A stretch of 64,000 nt of DNA from Shewanella psychropiezotolerans. GTDB lineage: Bacteria > Pseudomonadota > Gammaproteobacteria > Enterobacterales > Shewanellaceae. This document shows, piece after piece, positions 1 through 9,130 of the stretch; the first letter of the stretch is position 1; every line of letters begins with the position of its first letter. The notes beneath the pieces were generated by a model. The model searched no databases. It had not been told where the DNA came from and saw only the letters and a list, made by a program, of their open reading frames with translations. The stretch covers positions 791,001-855,000 of the forward strand of contig NZ_CP041614.1 of NCBI RefSeq assembly GCF_007197555.1, in the 5' to 3' direction. The translations under genes and the position numbers were made by a program.

Positions 1-76
1 GAGCATTACGCTTTTCAGGGCGATTAATTGTGATAATTCTTACGCCTTGTTCATCCTTAACCTGAATTGTACTCAT
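1..76 (-). CDS. Enoyl-CoA hydratase/isomerase family protein (N-terminal fragment)
   Basis: The gene enters from the left edge of the window. Its ATG is at 74-76 on the minus strand, preceded by GAGGAG as ribosome binding site. Only 25 codons are visible; they include the stretch IITINRPEKRNA. That is the usual opening beta strand and NRP-x-KRNA motif of crotonase-fold enzymes, whose family members hydrate or isomerise acyl-CoA thioesters. The substrate cannot be told from this fragment. It is transcribed away from the copper-chaperone gene, sharing a short intergenic space. Confidence 0.75.
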   Translation of the reverse strand, partial: MSTIQVKDEQGVRIITINRPEKRNA

Positions 77-107
77 TGCGTTTTCTCCTCTAAGCGAATG
101 GGGTTAA

Positions 108-584
108 ATGGAGTTTAAGACATTGAAGCAAATATTCAAACACATGTTTAACTTTGTCCTGCTGTTTGGGGCATCTTTCTCTGCCATGGCCAATGTTATG
201 CTTGTCGACGGTCAGGTGAGAGCTATGCCACCTAGCGTGCCAAATACTGCGGCATATTTAACCCTGGAAAATCATGGTCCTTCGATAAAACTTGTTGCCG
301 TAGAGGCCGATTTTGTCAAAGAGGCTCAGTTACATACCGTTATCGAAGAGGACGGTATGGTAAAGATGCGCCAAGTGGAAAGCTTCACTATCCCCCAGCA
401 TGGTCAGTTAACTTTGAGCGAGTCGGGTAAACACATTATGTTGCTCGGTTTGAAACAGCCATTAGTCTCGGGGAAGTCAGTCAATTTAACCCTTAAGTTC
501 GATAATGGCTCAGAGCTTCCTGTGAGCTTGATGGTGAGTAAGCAAGCCATGACTAAATCGGAAGGTCATCACCATCATCATTAA
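108..584 (+). CDS. PCu(A)C-family periplasmic copper chaperone
   Basis: A 158-residue protein with an N-terminal signal sequence (hydrophobic roughly 13-28, AMA before the likely cleavage site). It shows the exact copper-binding spacing of the PCu(A)C family: H76, ten residues, M87, 21 residues, H109-x-M111. Family members hold Cu(I) in the periplasm and deliver it to cytochrome oxidase CuA or related sites. The protein ends in a natural run of five histidines, which could add metal affinity (inference). It lies just upstream of the DUF2333 gene (stop at 584, next start at 615), so cotranscription is likely. Confidence 0.85.
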   Translation: MEFKTLKQIFKHMFNFVLLFGASFSAMANVMLVDGQVRAMPPSVPNTAAYLTLENHGPSIKLVAVEADFVKEAQLHTVIEEDGMVKMRQVESFTIPQHGQLTLSESGKHIMLLGLKQPLVSGKSVNLTLKFDNGSELPVSLMVSKQAMTKSEGHHHHH

Positions 585-614
585 TTTAATGTGGGATTCA
601 ACGGAGTGTATCAA

Positions 615-1586
615 ATGCAAATGACATGGAAAAAGTGGACGGGTATCGCGGTTTTTATCATATTGATTGGCTACTTCATCAGTGTTTGGTGGAGCGTCGC
701 GCCGGATGTGATTCAGCCGCAGCAGTTTAGTGCGGGACAAGAGTCTGGAGTCGTGGGCTATGCGACGACGACGTCACTCATAATGACGATGGAAACCTTG
801 CTTAACAAGAGAGGTGGCTGGTTATCTAACGATGTGACTCCTCCCTCAATTTTTATGGACAATATGCCAGCCTTTGAGTTTGGTGCCTTGGAGCAGGCGC
901 GGGATCTCGCATTAATCATGCGTAAAGAGTTCAGTCGTTCCCAGTCTCAATCCATGGCTGATAAAGATCTGCTAGCCGCCCACTCTAAGCTCAATATCGA
1001 GCATACCAGTTGGCTTGTGCCTAGCGCCGAAGGTGAATATAAAGATGCCATCAAATTACTGAAACTTTATCGCGCTAAAATATCAGATCCCAACAACCAA
1101 GAAGCGCAATTTTATGCTCGAGCGGATAATCTCAATGAGTGGCTCAAAGAGGTGCAGAAACGTTTAGGCAGCATGTCTCAGCGTCTCTCTGCCAGTGTAG
1201 GGCAAGATAGGTTAAACACAGATTTAGCCGGCGACAGTGAGGCTTCTCAGTCTACACCTAAGCAAGCTAGCCAACAGATTAAGACCAGTTGGTGGAAGAT
1301 AGACGATGTGTTTTATGAGACTCGAGGTGCTACCTGGGCATTATTAAACTTTATGAAGGCTATTGAAGTTGATTTTGCCGATGTCTTACGTAAAAAGAAT
1401 GCCGAAGTCAGTTTGCAGCAAATCATACGTGAACTGGAAGAGACACAACAGTCTGTTTGGAGTCCGATAATCTTAAATGGTTCGGGTTTCGGCGTAGTCG
1501 CCAATCACTCTTTGGTGATGGCAAATTATATCTCCCGCGCAAATGCTGCGGTGATTGATCTAACAAATTTATTGATTAAAGGTTAA
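615..1586 (+). CDS. DUF2333 family inner-membrane protein
   Basis: I chose the ATG at 615, since GGAG lies 8 nt upstream (603-606); the in-frame GTG at 591 lacks such a site. The product is about 323 residues with one N-terminal membrane anchor (IAVFIILIGYFISVWW) and a long periplasmic part. It matches the conserved layout of DUF2333 proteins of Shewanella and relatives; their function is unknown. It sits between the copper chaperone and an outer-membrane barrel gene, 7 nt before the latter, so the three probably form one transcript. Confidence 0.8.
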   Translation: MQMTWKKWTGIAVFIILIGYFISVWWSVAPDVIQPQQFSAGQESGVVGYATTTSLIMTMETLLNKRGGWLSNDVTPPSIFMDNMPAFEFGALEQARDLALIMRKEFSRSQSQSMADKDLLAAHSKLNIEHTSWLVPSAEGEYKDAIKLLKLYRAKISDPNNQEAQFYARADNLNEWLKEVQKRLGSMSQRLSASVGQDRLNTDLAGDSEASQSTPKQASQQIKTSWWKIDDVFYETRGATWALLNFMKAIEVDFADVLRKKNAEVSLQQIIRELEETQQSVWSPIILNGSGFGVVANHSLVMANYISRANAAVIDLTNLLIKG

Positions 1587-1593
1587 TTAGATA

Positions 1594-2343
1594 ATGAAAA
1601 AAACATTAGTTGCATGTGCACTTTTGGCAAGCTTGGTAGGCACTTCTGCACAGGCTGCATCACTGATAGGCTTTAAGGTCGGTGGCGATTACTGGAAGGC
1701 CGATACCAGTGGTACTTTTGCAGAGAATGGTCAACCACAGCAAGATTTTAACTACAGCTCATCTTCTCAAGGTAGCATTTGGGTTGCCATAGAGCATCCG
1801 ATCCCTTTGGTACCCAATGTGAAAATCAGAGAGAACCGACTTGATGCGAGTGGTAGTAGTGTTGCCGATGGCTTTGAGTTTGGTGGTCAGACTTACAATG
1901 GCGATATCAATACAAACTCAGATCTAAGTAACACAGACTTTATTCTTTATTACGAGCTGTTAGATAATGATCTGGTTGCTTTAGATGTTGGTGCGGCCTA
2001 TAAGAAGATGCACGGCTCTTTCCGTGTTAACGATAAAGCGACAAGCGGCCGTGTAAATTCAGAAATTGAGCTAGATAGCGGTATAGTGATGGCTTATGCC
2101 GATGCACAGGTCGGCATTCCAGGCCTTGGTCTGTATGGCTTCGCCGATGTTATGATAGGTGTTGATGAGTCTAGTGTTTATGATTACTCTGTCGGTCTAG
2201 GCTGGCAGTTTGATGGCGTGGCTCTGGATACTAAGGTGCGTGTGGGTTACCGTGACTTTAACTTCGATGTGAACGACTTCGATGGCGTAACGGCTAACAC
2301 TCAATTTAAAGGTTACTTCGCCGGTGTCGAATTGGTCTTCTAA
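1594..2343 (+). CDS. TIGR04219 family outer-membrane beta-barrel protein
   Basis: A 249-residue protein with a clear Sec signal peptide (ends SAQAA near residue 22). Alternating hydrophobic strands follow, ending in a C-terminal aromatic (AGVELVF), as in barrel proteins inserted by BAM. The motif GFKVGGDYW at the mature N-terminus and the region around SIWVAIEHPIPLVPN are typical of the TIGR04219 family common in Shewanella and Vibrio. Function unknown; a small transport or structural porin-like role is inference only. A strong terminator follows 40 nt later. Confidence 0.85.
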   Translation: MKKTLVACALLASLVGTSAQAASLIGFKVGGDYWKADTSGTFAENGQPQQDFNYSSSSQGSIWVAIEHPIPLVPNVKIRENRLDASGSSVADGFEFGGQTYNGDINTNSDLSNTDFILYYELLDNDLVALDVGAAYKKMHGSFRVNDKATSGRVNSEIELDSGIVMAYADAQVGIPGLGLYGFADVMIGVDESSVYDYSVGLGWQFDGVALDTKVRVGYRDFNFDVNDFDGVTANTQFKGYFAGVELVF

Positions 2344-2383
2344 ATCTAGCCTGCTAAATTTACTGTTTCAAGCTTGATATAAG

Positions 2384-2405
2384 AACCGCCATTCGGCGGT
2401 TTTTT
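2384..2405 (+). terminator. Rho-independent terminator after the barrel gene
   Basis: Seven-base stem AACCGCC/GGCGGTT around a 4-nt loop, followed by a T run. It ends the copper chaperone-DUF2333-barrel unit. Confidence 0.85.
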
Positions 2406-2486
2406 ATTGGAGAAATTATATGGCCACTAGATATGACTGAAAGATCCGATAACTTGTTTGGTATAAAGTTGATTTTTATCAGTCAT

Positions 2487-2519
2487 AAAAAAACCGCCAT
2501 CGATTAAGAGTGGCGGTTT
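2487..2519 (-). terminator. Terminator of tolC
   Basis: Arms AAACCGCCA and TGGCGGTTT pair around an 11-nt loop. On the minus strand the hairpin is followed by a T run (an A run on plus at 2487-2493), placing it just beyond the tolC stop. Confidence 0.8.
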
Positions 2520-2569
2520 CTACTTAAGTTATCCAAAGCGGATAACTTAGCTACACATTAAAGAACTCG

Positions 2570-3916
2570 TTACTGAGTCGTTGTTTGTGTCGCTTGTGCA
2601 GTCAAACCATTATTGATGGCGATAACATCATCTTCATTCAAGGTACCGGCAGCTTGTTTAAGTGCAAGTATTGAGTTGATGTAACCGTAACGGGCATCAG
2701 ACAGCTTTCGCTTAGAATCATATAGATCGCGCGTACGGTTAAGTACGTCGACTATGGTACGAGTACCGACTTCAAAACCAGCCTGAGTCGCTTTAAGTGC
2801 ACTCTCTGATGAGATAACTGATTGCTCATAGGCACGGATTGAGCTGATTGAAGCGCCTACGTTATTGAAGTTGTTACGAACATCCTTGACTACCTTACGG
2901 TGAGTCTGTTCCATCTTCTCGCTCGCTTCTACGTACTGATATTGCGCCTGATTGACTTTAGAGCTGACCTTGAAACCTTCGAAAATAGGTATGCTCAAGG
3001 TCAGGCCTACTGTGCCGTTGTCAAAATCGTTTACACTCTCACTCTCACTACTGTTTTCTTGCTGAATATTGGTTGTGTAACCCGCATTTAGACTCAGTGT
3101 AGGCATATGACCCGCTTTATAGAGACTGATAGTCTCTTGGGCGATATCTTTACCAATACGTGTTGTCAGTAGATCGACACTGTTGCTTTCGGCCATCTTA
3201 AGCCAATCAGCCGTTCTGGCTGGTGAGGGGCTAACGGCACTGAAACGCTCGGTATCTAAGATATTGATGGTCTTATGTTCTATGCCTGTTATCTCACGCA
3301 GCGCCTCATAACTATTGATCAGTTCGTTTTCGGCTAAGATCTCTTGCGCGCGGGCCAAGTCATACTGAGCCTGGGCTTCGTGGACGTCTGTGATAGCGGT
3401 TAAACCCACGGCGAACCTTTGTTTTGTCTGCTCGAGCTGACGCTCAATCGCGCGCTTTTCCGAGCCCTGAAACTCAAAGGTATCTTTAGCCGATAACACC
3501 GCGAAGTAGGCACTGGTTACGCGGATAATCAGAGTCTGCAGCGATGACGCGTAGGCTGCATCGGCTTGAGAGGCGGCTAACTCGGCTAGGCTTAATCCTA
3601 CCCAGGCGCTGTGATCATAGATAACCTGATTCAAGGTGACGCCAGCATTTATGCCGCTTGCATCCGTATTAGACATTGTATCTTCATTGCGCCAGCTCTT
3701 GTCATATCCCACACTTGCACTTATGGTTGGCAATAATGGGGCACGGTTTTCTTCAATCTGTTCATACAGGGCGTCACGTTGAGCCTGAGCCTGCAGTGCG
3801 ATAGGGTCACTGGTTAGCGCTTGTTGATATATCTGCAGTAAATCGTCGGCCTGTACAGCAGAAGTGCTGAATGCCAGCGTGAGTGCTGCGCATATCGTGC
3901 GGATCTTGAATTTCAT
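2570..3916 (-). CDS. tolC: TolC family outer-membrane efflux protein
   Basis: A 448-residue outer-membrane efflux protein with signal peptide (SAVQA before ADDLLQIYQQAL). It has the twofold repeated OEP domain: long helices rich in Q/A and paired barrel strands, for example LSLNAGYTTNI and VGLTLSIPIFEGFKV. TolC trimers form the outer duct for RND, ABC and MFS exporters and type I secretion. The gene is divergent from nudF, the same arrangement as in E. coli, which supports orthology. No partner pump lies in the window. Confidence 0.93.
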   Translation of the reverse strand: MKFKIRTICAALTLAFSTSAVQADDLLQIYQQALTSDPIALQAQAQRDALYEQIEENRAPLLPTISASVGYDKSWRNEDTMSNTDASGINAGVTLNQVIYDHSAWVGLSLAELAASQADAAYASSLQTLIIRVTSAYFAVLSAKDTFEFQGSEKRAIERQLEQTKQRFAVGLTAITDVHEAQAQYDLARAQEILAENELINSYEALREITGIEHKTINILDTERFSAVSPSPARTADWLKMAESNSVDLLTTRIGKDIAQETISLYKAGHMPTLSLNAGYTTNIQQENSSESESVNDFDNGTVGLTLSIPIFEGFKVSSKVNQAQYQYVEASEKMEQTHRKVVKDVRNNFNNVGASISSIRAYEQSVISSESALKATQAGFEVGTRTIVDVLNRTRDLYDSKRKLSDARYGYINSILALKQAAGTLNEDDVIAINNGLTAQATQTTTQ

Positions 3917-4247
3917 TGGTCGTCCTTTTAGACAAAATCCTCCAGTGGAGGAGCCGTTTAACTTTTATAGAGTTAAGTGATACCACGCATAATAGCGAGG
4001 CGGTTTGCGCTTCCCGACGCTTCCCGATACATCAAAACTAATGGCCTGAGCCAGCTAGCCAATTATTAATAGCTATTAAGACATAGATATTAAGAAATTA
4101 CCTGTTTTCAAGTCAACTTAGAAGTGTAACAGTTTTTGATTTTTATTATGCTATTTCTATCTAAATAGAATTTACTCTAGTCTAGTGTGTTTCTTATACA
4201 CTTTTGAAGATGATTTGATACTGGATTGATCCAGGTGAGGGAGCGAG
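3917..4247. other. tolC/nudF divergent intergenic region, no gene seen
   Basis: This 331-bp stretch must hold both divergent promoters. I see no convincing -35/-10 pair. The one visible structure is a short direct repeat, GCTTCCCGAC followed at once by GCTTCCCGAT (4009-4028). The right half is AT-rich. Confidence 0.5.
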
Positions 4248-4850
4248 ATGAAACAGAAGTTTGATCAACAAGATGTAGTATTGTTAGGTAGAGAGACTGT
4301 GTTTAAGGGGTTTTTCTCGTTGGATGTGTATCGGTTCAAGCATAAGTTGTTCGAAGGGGGCTGGAGCGGTGAAGTTAAGAGAGAGGTCTTCGAACGCGGA
4401 GATGCCGTTGTAGTATTGCCCTATGATCCTGTGACGGATGAAGTGGTATTGATCGAGCAGATACGTATTCCCGTATTGGGCAAGACCAAGAGCCCTTGGA
4501 TGCTCGAGTTAGTGGCGGGTATGATAGAAGAGGGTGAGACGGCCGAGGCCGTTGCCCGCAGGGAGTTGGTCGAAGAAGCGGGAGTGAAGGCTAAACAGAT
4601 GTCGAAGATCTCCAGTTATTTTGCTAGCCCTGGTGGAACCAGTGAGCAATTCGAGTTTTTCTGGGCTGAAATCGATGCGAGTCAGGCACACGGAGTACAC
4701 GGGCTAGAGCATGAGAATGAAGATATCCAGGTTCATGTATTCAGTCGAGAGCAAGCTTTTAAATTAGTAAATGATGGTACAATTAACAATGCGTCTACTG
4801 TGATCGGCCTGCAGTGGTTAGAGCTAAATTATTCTAAACTGCGTAAATGA
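4248..4850 (+). CDS. nudF: ADP-ribose diphosphatase (Nudix hydrolase)
   Basis: A 200-residue Nudix hydrolase that cleaves ADP-ribose to AMP and ribose 5-phosphate. The Nudix box G-x5-E-x7-RE-x2-EE-x-G begins at G91 (GMIEEGETAEAVARRELVEE), with the magnesium-binding glutamates in place. Start ATG 4248 follows GAGGGAG. Downstream lie yqiB, cpdA and yqiA as in E. coli. The last 22 codons (from NNASTVIGLQWLELNY) recur twice in the following 200 bp as diverged copies, described separately. Confidence 0.92.
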   Translation: MKQKFDQQDVVLLGRETVFKGFFSLDVYRFKHKLFEGGWSGEVKREVFERGDAVVVLPYDPVTDEVVLIEQIRIPVLGKTKSPWMLELVAGMIEEGETAEAVARRELVEEAGVKAKQMSKISSYFASPGGTSEQFEFFWAEIDASQAHGVHGLEHENEDIQVHVFSREQAFKLVNDGTINNASTVIGLQWLELNYSKLRK

Positions 4851-5020
4851 TGGTGTATCAGTTTAACAATGCGTCTACTGTTATTGGCCTGCAGTGGTTA
4901 GAGTTAAACTATCAGAAATTGAGAAAGTAATTCTAAACTGCGTAAATGATGAGTGTATCAGCTGAACAATGCGTCTACGGTTATTGGCCTGCAGTGGTTA
5001 GAGCTGAATTATCAGAATTT
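4771..5020 (+). repeat. Threefold duplication of the nudF 3' end
   Basis: The sequence encoding NNASTVIGLQWLELNY occurs at 4785 (the real nudF end), 4865 and 4965. Copy 2 again ends in a KLRK-stop equivalent (stop near 4928-4930). Copy 3 loses its stop and reads openly into the yqiB frame. The bridge TTCTAAACTGCGTAAATGAT also occurs twice (4832 and 4931), so at least two duplication steps are implied. Copies differ by scattered substitutions and lack their own start sites. They are probably non-coding relics in the nudF-yqiB mRNA. Confidence 0.85.
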
Positions 5021-5045
5021 GCTAGAACCTAGCGTAAACTTGAGG

Positions 5046-5504
5046 ATGAATCGGCAAGTGAGTAGTGCAAGTAGCTTAAACCCAAAGAGATATCAGCCGA
5101 ATATTAATAGGTTTCTCGCCCTGTGTGGACGTAATTATTTCCATATTCTTCGTTGGTTGCCCAATGGTGCAGAGCAGGGCGCGAGTTGGCAAGTTGGCGG
5201 TGATTACGGGCTGTTAGATGTTCGTTTACTTGAAAATACTCGCTATACCCAATTGATCGAAATCTCAAGAAATGTCGGTAAAACCGATTTTGTCGATACT
5301 CCTAAAATTACTGTTCGCGTGTATCATGATGCTAAATTAGCAGAAGTGTTAACTAGTCGACAGATTTATCAGCTTAGTCCGGTATATGATTATCCAAATG
5401 TACGTATGCACCATCGTGACGAAAAGTATCGAGTGAATGCTTTTTTGGAAGAGTTATTAAGAATTGATAACCACACGAGTGTAGTTTGTTTGGCTGAATC
5501 TTAG
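5046..5504 (+). CDS. yqiB: DUF1249 family protein YqiB
   Basis: About 152 residues. The core matches DUF1249: KRYQPNINRFLALCGRNYF near the start, then the conserved DYPNVRMHHRDEKYRVNAFL towards the end. Function is unknown; it sits between nudF and cpdA in many gammaproteobacteria. The frame is open further upstream to 4953, but that part only translates a nudF-end duplicate, so I start at ATG 5046. The nearest purine-rich sequence (GAGG) touches that ATG, so a non-ATG start slightly further in cannot be excluded. Confidence 0.8.
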   Translation: MNRQVSSASSLNPKRYQPNINRFLALCGRNYFHILRWLPNGAEQGASWQVGGDYGLLDVRLLENTRYTQLIEISRNVGKTDFVDTPKITVRVYHDAKLAEVLTSRQIYQLSPVYDYPNVRMHHRDEKYRVNAFLEELLRIDNHTSVVCLAES

Positions 5505-5516
5505 GGTCTATTTATA

Positions 5517-6385
5517 GTGTTAAAAGAGGCTATCTCTTATTCTATTGAAGAGAAGGCAAGTGTGAGAATCGTGCAAGTGACCGATCCTCATCTGTTTGCC
5601 GATCCAAATTCTCAACTTTTAGGTGTTAATACAGCTAAGAGTCTGGAGTCTGTGCTTAATACCATAAAGGCTGTGGATTATCCGGCAGATCTTATGTTGG
5701 CTACTGGAGATATCAGTCAAGATTACTCGGGGAGTCATATCACAATTTTGTGCGAGCGATAACCCCTCTCGATATGCCTTGCCATTATCTGCCCGGAAAT
5801 CATGATGATCCTCGTGTTATGAGTCTGCATATGCAGGGCTCAAAGATATTCGGTCAGCGTCGAATCTTGGCTGGCAACTGGCAAATTATCATGCTGGACT
5901 CTACAGTGAGAGGAAAGCCTGGCGGACACATGTCTGACCGTGAAATAGAGATAATCAAGAGCGCCGTTGCCGATCAACCCGAACGTCACGTCTTGCTAGT
6001 GATGCATCACAATCCCATTTTGGTTAAGTGCCGCTGGCTAGATCAACATTGGATGGATAATGGCAGTGAATTTATCGAGCAAGTTGCTCAGATCCCACAA
6101 GTCAAAGGCTTGCTATGGGGTCATGTACATCAAGAGTTGGATATAGAGCACCAAGGTATGCATGGTATTATCCACTTGATGTCTACGCCTTCAACCTGCA
6201 TTCAATTTAAGCCTTTATCGTCTTATTTTGCGCTGGACGCGCAACAACCCGGATATCGACTGTTGGAGCTTAAAGCCGATGGCAGCATGATAACCAATGT
6301 ATATCGCGTCCCGGGAGATAAATTCTCCCCGATAGAAATGTCAGTGGCTATTAAAGCTAAAATCGTCAACTTGTTTAGGAGTTGA
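5517..6385 (+). pseudogene. cpdA: 3',5'-cyclic-AMP phosphodiesterase CpdA, frameshifted as sequenced
   Basis: Two overlapping frames together encode one metallophosphoesterase. The first (5517-5762) carries the metal ligands ITDPH-type (VTDPHLF) and ATGDISQD. The second (from about 5733) carries LPGNHDD, MHHNP and GHVHQELD. Restoring one G in the GGGG at 5729-5732 joins them in frame (DYSGESYHNFVRAITP). The intact protein would degrade cAMP and so limit CRP, which is encoded at 52.6 kb. It is either a real null allele or a homopolymer read error; the lack of further decay favours error. Confidence 0.85.
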
Positions 6386-6562
6386 TGCCAGAGTCTAATG
6401 GTGTTTCAACGTAAAAATTTGCGGCTTTCCCTCTCTTTGAAGCCTAATCACTTGGTAGAAACGTAAGCAAGTGTTAGCATCTCATTAATCATTTATTAAA
6501 ATTACTCTCTCACTCCTCAGAGTGATTATTCGATGATGGGAAAGATCCGTGTGTGAGGAAAT

Positions 6563-7135
6563 ATGCTGCTTTATATTCATGGGTTCAATAGCTCACCGTT
6601 ATCAGATAAAGGGCTTGTAACTGCGCAATTTTTCGCTGAACACTATCCCGATCTGAACTTCCATCAGCCTCAATTACCATCCACTCCCAGAGAGGCGATG
6701 GAATTACTGTCGGGACTGGTGGAGTCTGCACTTGAGGATGGAGAGACACTTACCTACATTGGCTCTTCTCTTGGCGGATATTTTGCGAGTTATTTAGCCG
6801 AGAAGTACGGTGGGCGGGCGGTGTTGGTTAATCCTGCTGTGACGCCTTTCGAGCTATTCGATGACTTTATCGGGCAGCAGTATAATCCTTACATCGAGGA
6901 GTATTACCAAGTTCTGCCTGAACATAAAGATCAGGTTGCCGCTTTTAATACTGACGTTATTCTTAATCCCGACCGATTTTTAGTACTATTACAGTCGGGC
7001 GATGAAGTCCTGGATTATCGACAAGCAGTACAGAAATATCACTGTTGTCAGCTGTTGATCCAATCCGGTGGCGATCATAGCTTCGTGGGCTATGAAACGC
7101 AGATGCACTTTATCTGCCAGTTTCTGTTTTCTTGA
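6563..7135 (+). CDS. yqiA: YqiA/YcfP family alpha/beta-hydrolase (esterase)
   Basis: A 190-residue compact alpha/beta hydrolase. It begins MLLYIHGFNSSP (oxyanion-type HGF motif), with nucleophile elbow GSSLGGYFA and a late histidine in GGDHSFVGYE. The family hydrolyses short acyl esters in vitro; the physiological substrate is unknown. It follows cpdA after 177 bp of unremarkable sequence and precedes parE, the classic order. Confidence 0.9.
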   Translation: MLLYIHGFNSSPLSDKGLVTAQFFAEHYPDLNFHQPQLPSTPREAMELLSGLVESALEDGETLTYIGSSLGGYFASYLAEKYGGRAVLVNPAVTPFELFDDFIGQQYNPYIEEYYQVLPEHKDQVAAFNTDVILNPDRFLVLLQSGDEVLDYRQAVQKYHCCQLLIQSGGDHSFVGYETQMHFICQFLFS

Positions 7136-7190
7136 CAAGTAACCATATCGGGCCGCAACATGGCCTTAATAACTATAAATTGTGTGTGCC

Positions 7191-9077
7191 ATGACAAATC
7201 AATATACCTCTGATGCCATTGAAGTCCTGAATGGGCTAGATCCCGTTAAACGCCGTCCAGGTATGTATACCGACACCACGCGCCCAAACCATTTGGGACA
7301 AGAAGTTATCGATAATAGTGTCGATGAAGCATTGGCGGGACATGCAACTAAAATTGAAATAACCCTACATAAGGATAACTCGTTAGAGGTTATCGATGAT
7401 GGTCGTGGTATGCCGGTGGATATTCACCCTGAAGAGGGAATATCCGGAGTAGAGCTTATTCTCACTAAGCTGCACGCGGGCGGTAAGTTCTCTAACGATA
7501 ACTATCAATTTTCAGGCGGTTTGCACGGGGTTGGTATCTCAGTGGTGAATGCGCTCTCGAGTCGTGTGGAAATTACTGTGAGACGTAGTGGTATTGTCTA
7601 TGACATTGCCTTCGAGAATGGTGATATGGTCGAAGAGCTGCGGGAGACCGGAACTTGTGGCCGCAGAAACACGGGTACCAGAGTTCATTTCTGGCCCATC
7701 CCCAGCTATTTCGATTCAGCTAATTTTTCTGTGTCTAAGCTGACTTATTTATTGAAAGCTAAGGCGGTTCTCTGTCCCGGCCTTAAGATTAAATTCACTA
7801 ACAAGCAGACGGACGAAGTTCAAGAGTGGTTCTATGAGAGTGGTTTAACTGATTATCTACAATCTTCGGTTAAAGATGCGCTTATGCTGCCTGAAGAGCC
7901 CTTTATTGGCAGTTTACAAGGTAATAATGAGGCGGTAGATTGGGCAATTACCTGGTTACCGGAAGGGGGAGAGTATCTTAACGAAAGTTATGTGAATCTT
8001 ATTCCAACTCCCTTAGGTGGTACTCATGTGAATGGCTTCAGGCAAGGTCTGCTCGAGTCAATGCGTGAATTTTGTGAATTTCGTAACCTGATGCCCAGAG
8101 GCGTTAAACTAACCCCTGAGGATATCTGGGATCGCAGCAGTTTTATCTTGTCTATCAAGTTACTTGATCCGCAATTTTCCGGCCAGACCAAGGAAAAACT
8201 CTCCAGTCGTCAGAGTGCAGCGTTCGTTTCAGGCATTGTCAGAGATGCATTTAGCCTCTGGCTTAATACGAATACCGAGCAGGCTATGGCGTTGGCGGAG
8301 ATGTGCATCAATAATGCTCATAAGCGCTTAAAGTCGGCTAAGAAGGTGGCCCGTAAGAAGGTGACGTCTGGTCCGGCACTGCCGGGTAAGTTGACCGATT
8401 GTAGTGGTCAAGACCCTATGCGTGGAGAGCTGTTTCTGGTGGAGGGAGACTCGGCGGGAGGCAGTGCGAAACAGGCTCGTGATCGAGAGTTTCAAGCTAT
8501 TATGCCTCTGCGAGGTAAAATTCTTAATACTTGGGAAGTGGATGCCAGTCAGGTATTAGCGTCTCAGGAAGTACACGATATCTCGGTCGCGATAGGCTGT
8601 GATCCCGATTGCAGTGATATTTCCGAACTAAGGTATGGAAAAATCTGTATCTTAGCCGATGCCGATTCAGATGGACTGCATATTGCGACCTTGTTATGTG
8701 CTCTGTTTATGAAGCACTACAAAATTTTAGTCGAAAAGGGCCATATCTATGTGGCTATGCCACCTCTGTTTCGTATCGATGTAGGCAAAGAGATTTTTTA
8801 TGCGTTAGACGAAGCGGAAAAGCAAGGCATACTGGATCGTATTGCTGCCGAGAAGAAGAAAGGTAAGGTTCAGGTGACTCGATTCAAGGGGCTGGGTGAG
8901 ATGAATCCACTTCAGTTACGAGAAACCACCATGGACCCTAATACACGTCGTTTAGTGCAGTTGACCATAGATGATGTTGAAGACACCATAGCGCTTATGG
9001 ATATGTTACTGGCCAAGAAACGCTCTGGTGATCGTAAGATATGGTTAGAATCTAAAGGTGATCTTGCTGATATTTAG
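7191..9077 (+). CDS. parE: DNA topoisomerase IV subunit B
   Basis: About 628 residues. It has a GHKL ATPase domain with DNSVDEALAG, DDGRGMPV and GGLHGVGISVVNALSS, and a C-terminal TOPRIM domain with EGDSAGGSAKQARDR and the metal-binding DADSDG. ParE powers decatenation of daughter chromosomes with ParC. I choose ATG 7191 (MTNQYTSDAIEVLNG) over the upstream in-frame GTG, matching the family N-terminus. parC follows after one inserted gene. Confidence 0.95.
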   Translation: MTNQYTSDAIEVLNGLDPVKRRPGMYTDTTRPNHLGQEVIDNSVDEALAGHATKIEITLHKDNSLEVIDDGRGMPVDIHPEEGISGVELILTKLHAGGKFSNDNYQFSGGLHGVGISVVNALSSRVEITVRRSGIVYDIAFENGDMVEELRETGTCGRRNTGTRVHFWPIPSYFDSANFSVSKLTYLLKAKAVLCPGLKIKFTNKQTDEVQEWFYESGLTDYLQSSVKDALMLPEEPFIGSLQGNNEAVDWAITWLPEGGEYLNESYVNLIPTPLGGTHVNGFRQGLLESMREFCEFRNLMPRGVKLTPEDIWDRSSFILSIKLLDPQFSGQTKEKLSSRQSAAFVSGIVRDAFSLWLNTNTEQAMALAEMCINNAHKRLKSAKKVARKKVTSGPALPGKLTDCSGQDPMRGELFLVEGDSAGGSAKQARDREFQAIMPLRGKILNTWEVDASQVLASQEVHDISVAIGCDPDCSDISELRYGKICILADADSDGLHIATLLCALFMKHYKILVEKGHIYVAMPPLFRIDVGKEIFYALDEAEKQGILDRIAAEKKKGKVQVTRFKGLGEMNPLQLRETTMDPNTRRLVQLTIDDVEDTIALMDMLLAKKRSGDRKIWLESKGDLADI

Positions 9078-9130
9078 TGAAATGCCTCCAGTCATTAGAA
9101 TAATTAGAATAATTAGGCTTATAAAAAATA

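Noticed and set aside
4953..5045. N-terminal extension of YqiB (MYQLNNASTVIGLQ...)
   Set aside because: It only translates a relic of the nudF end and has no ribosome binding site of its own; family members start near KRYQPN.
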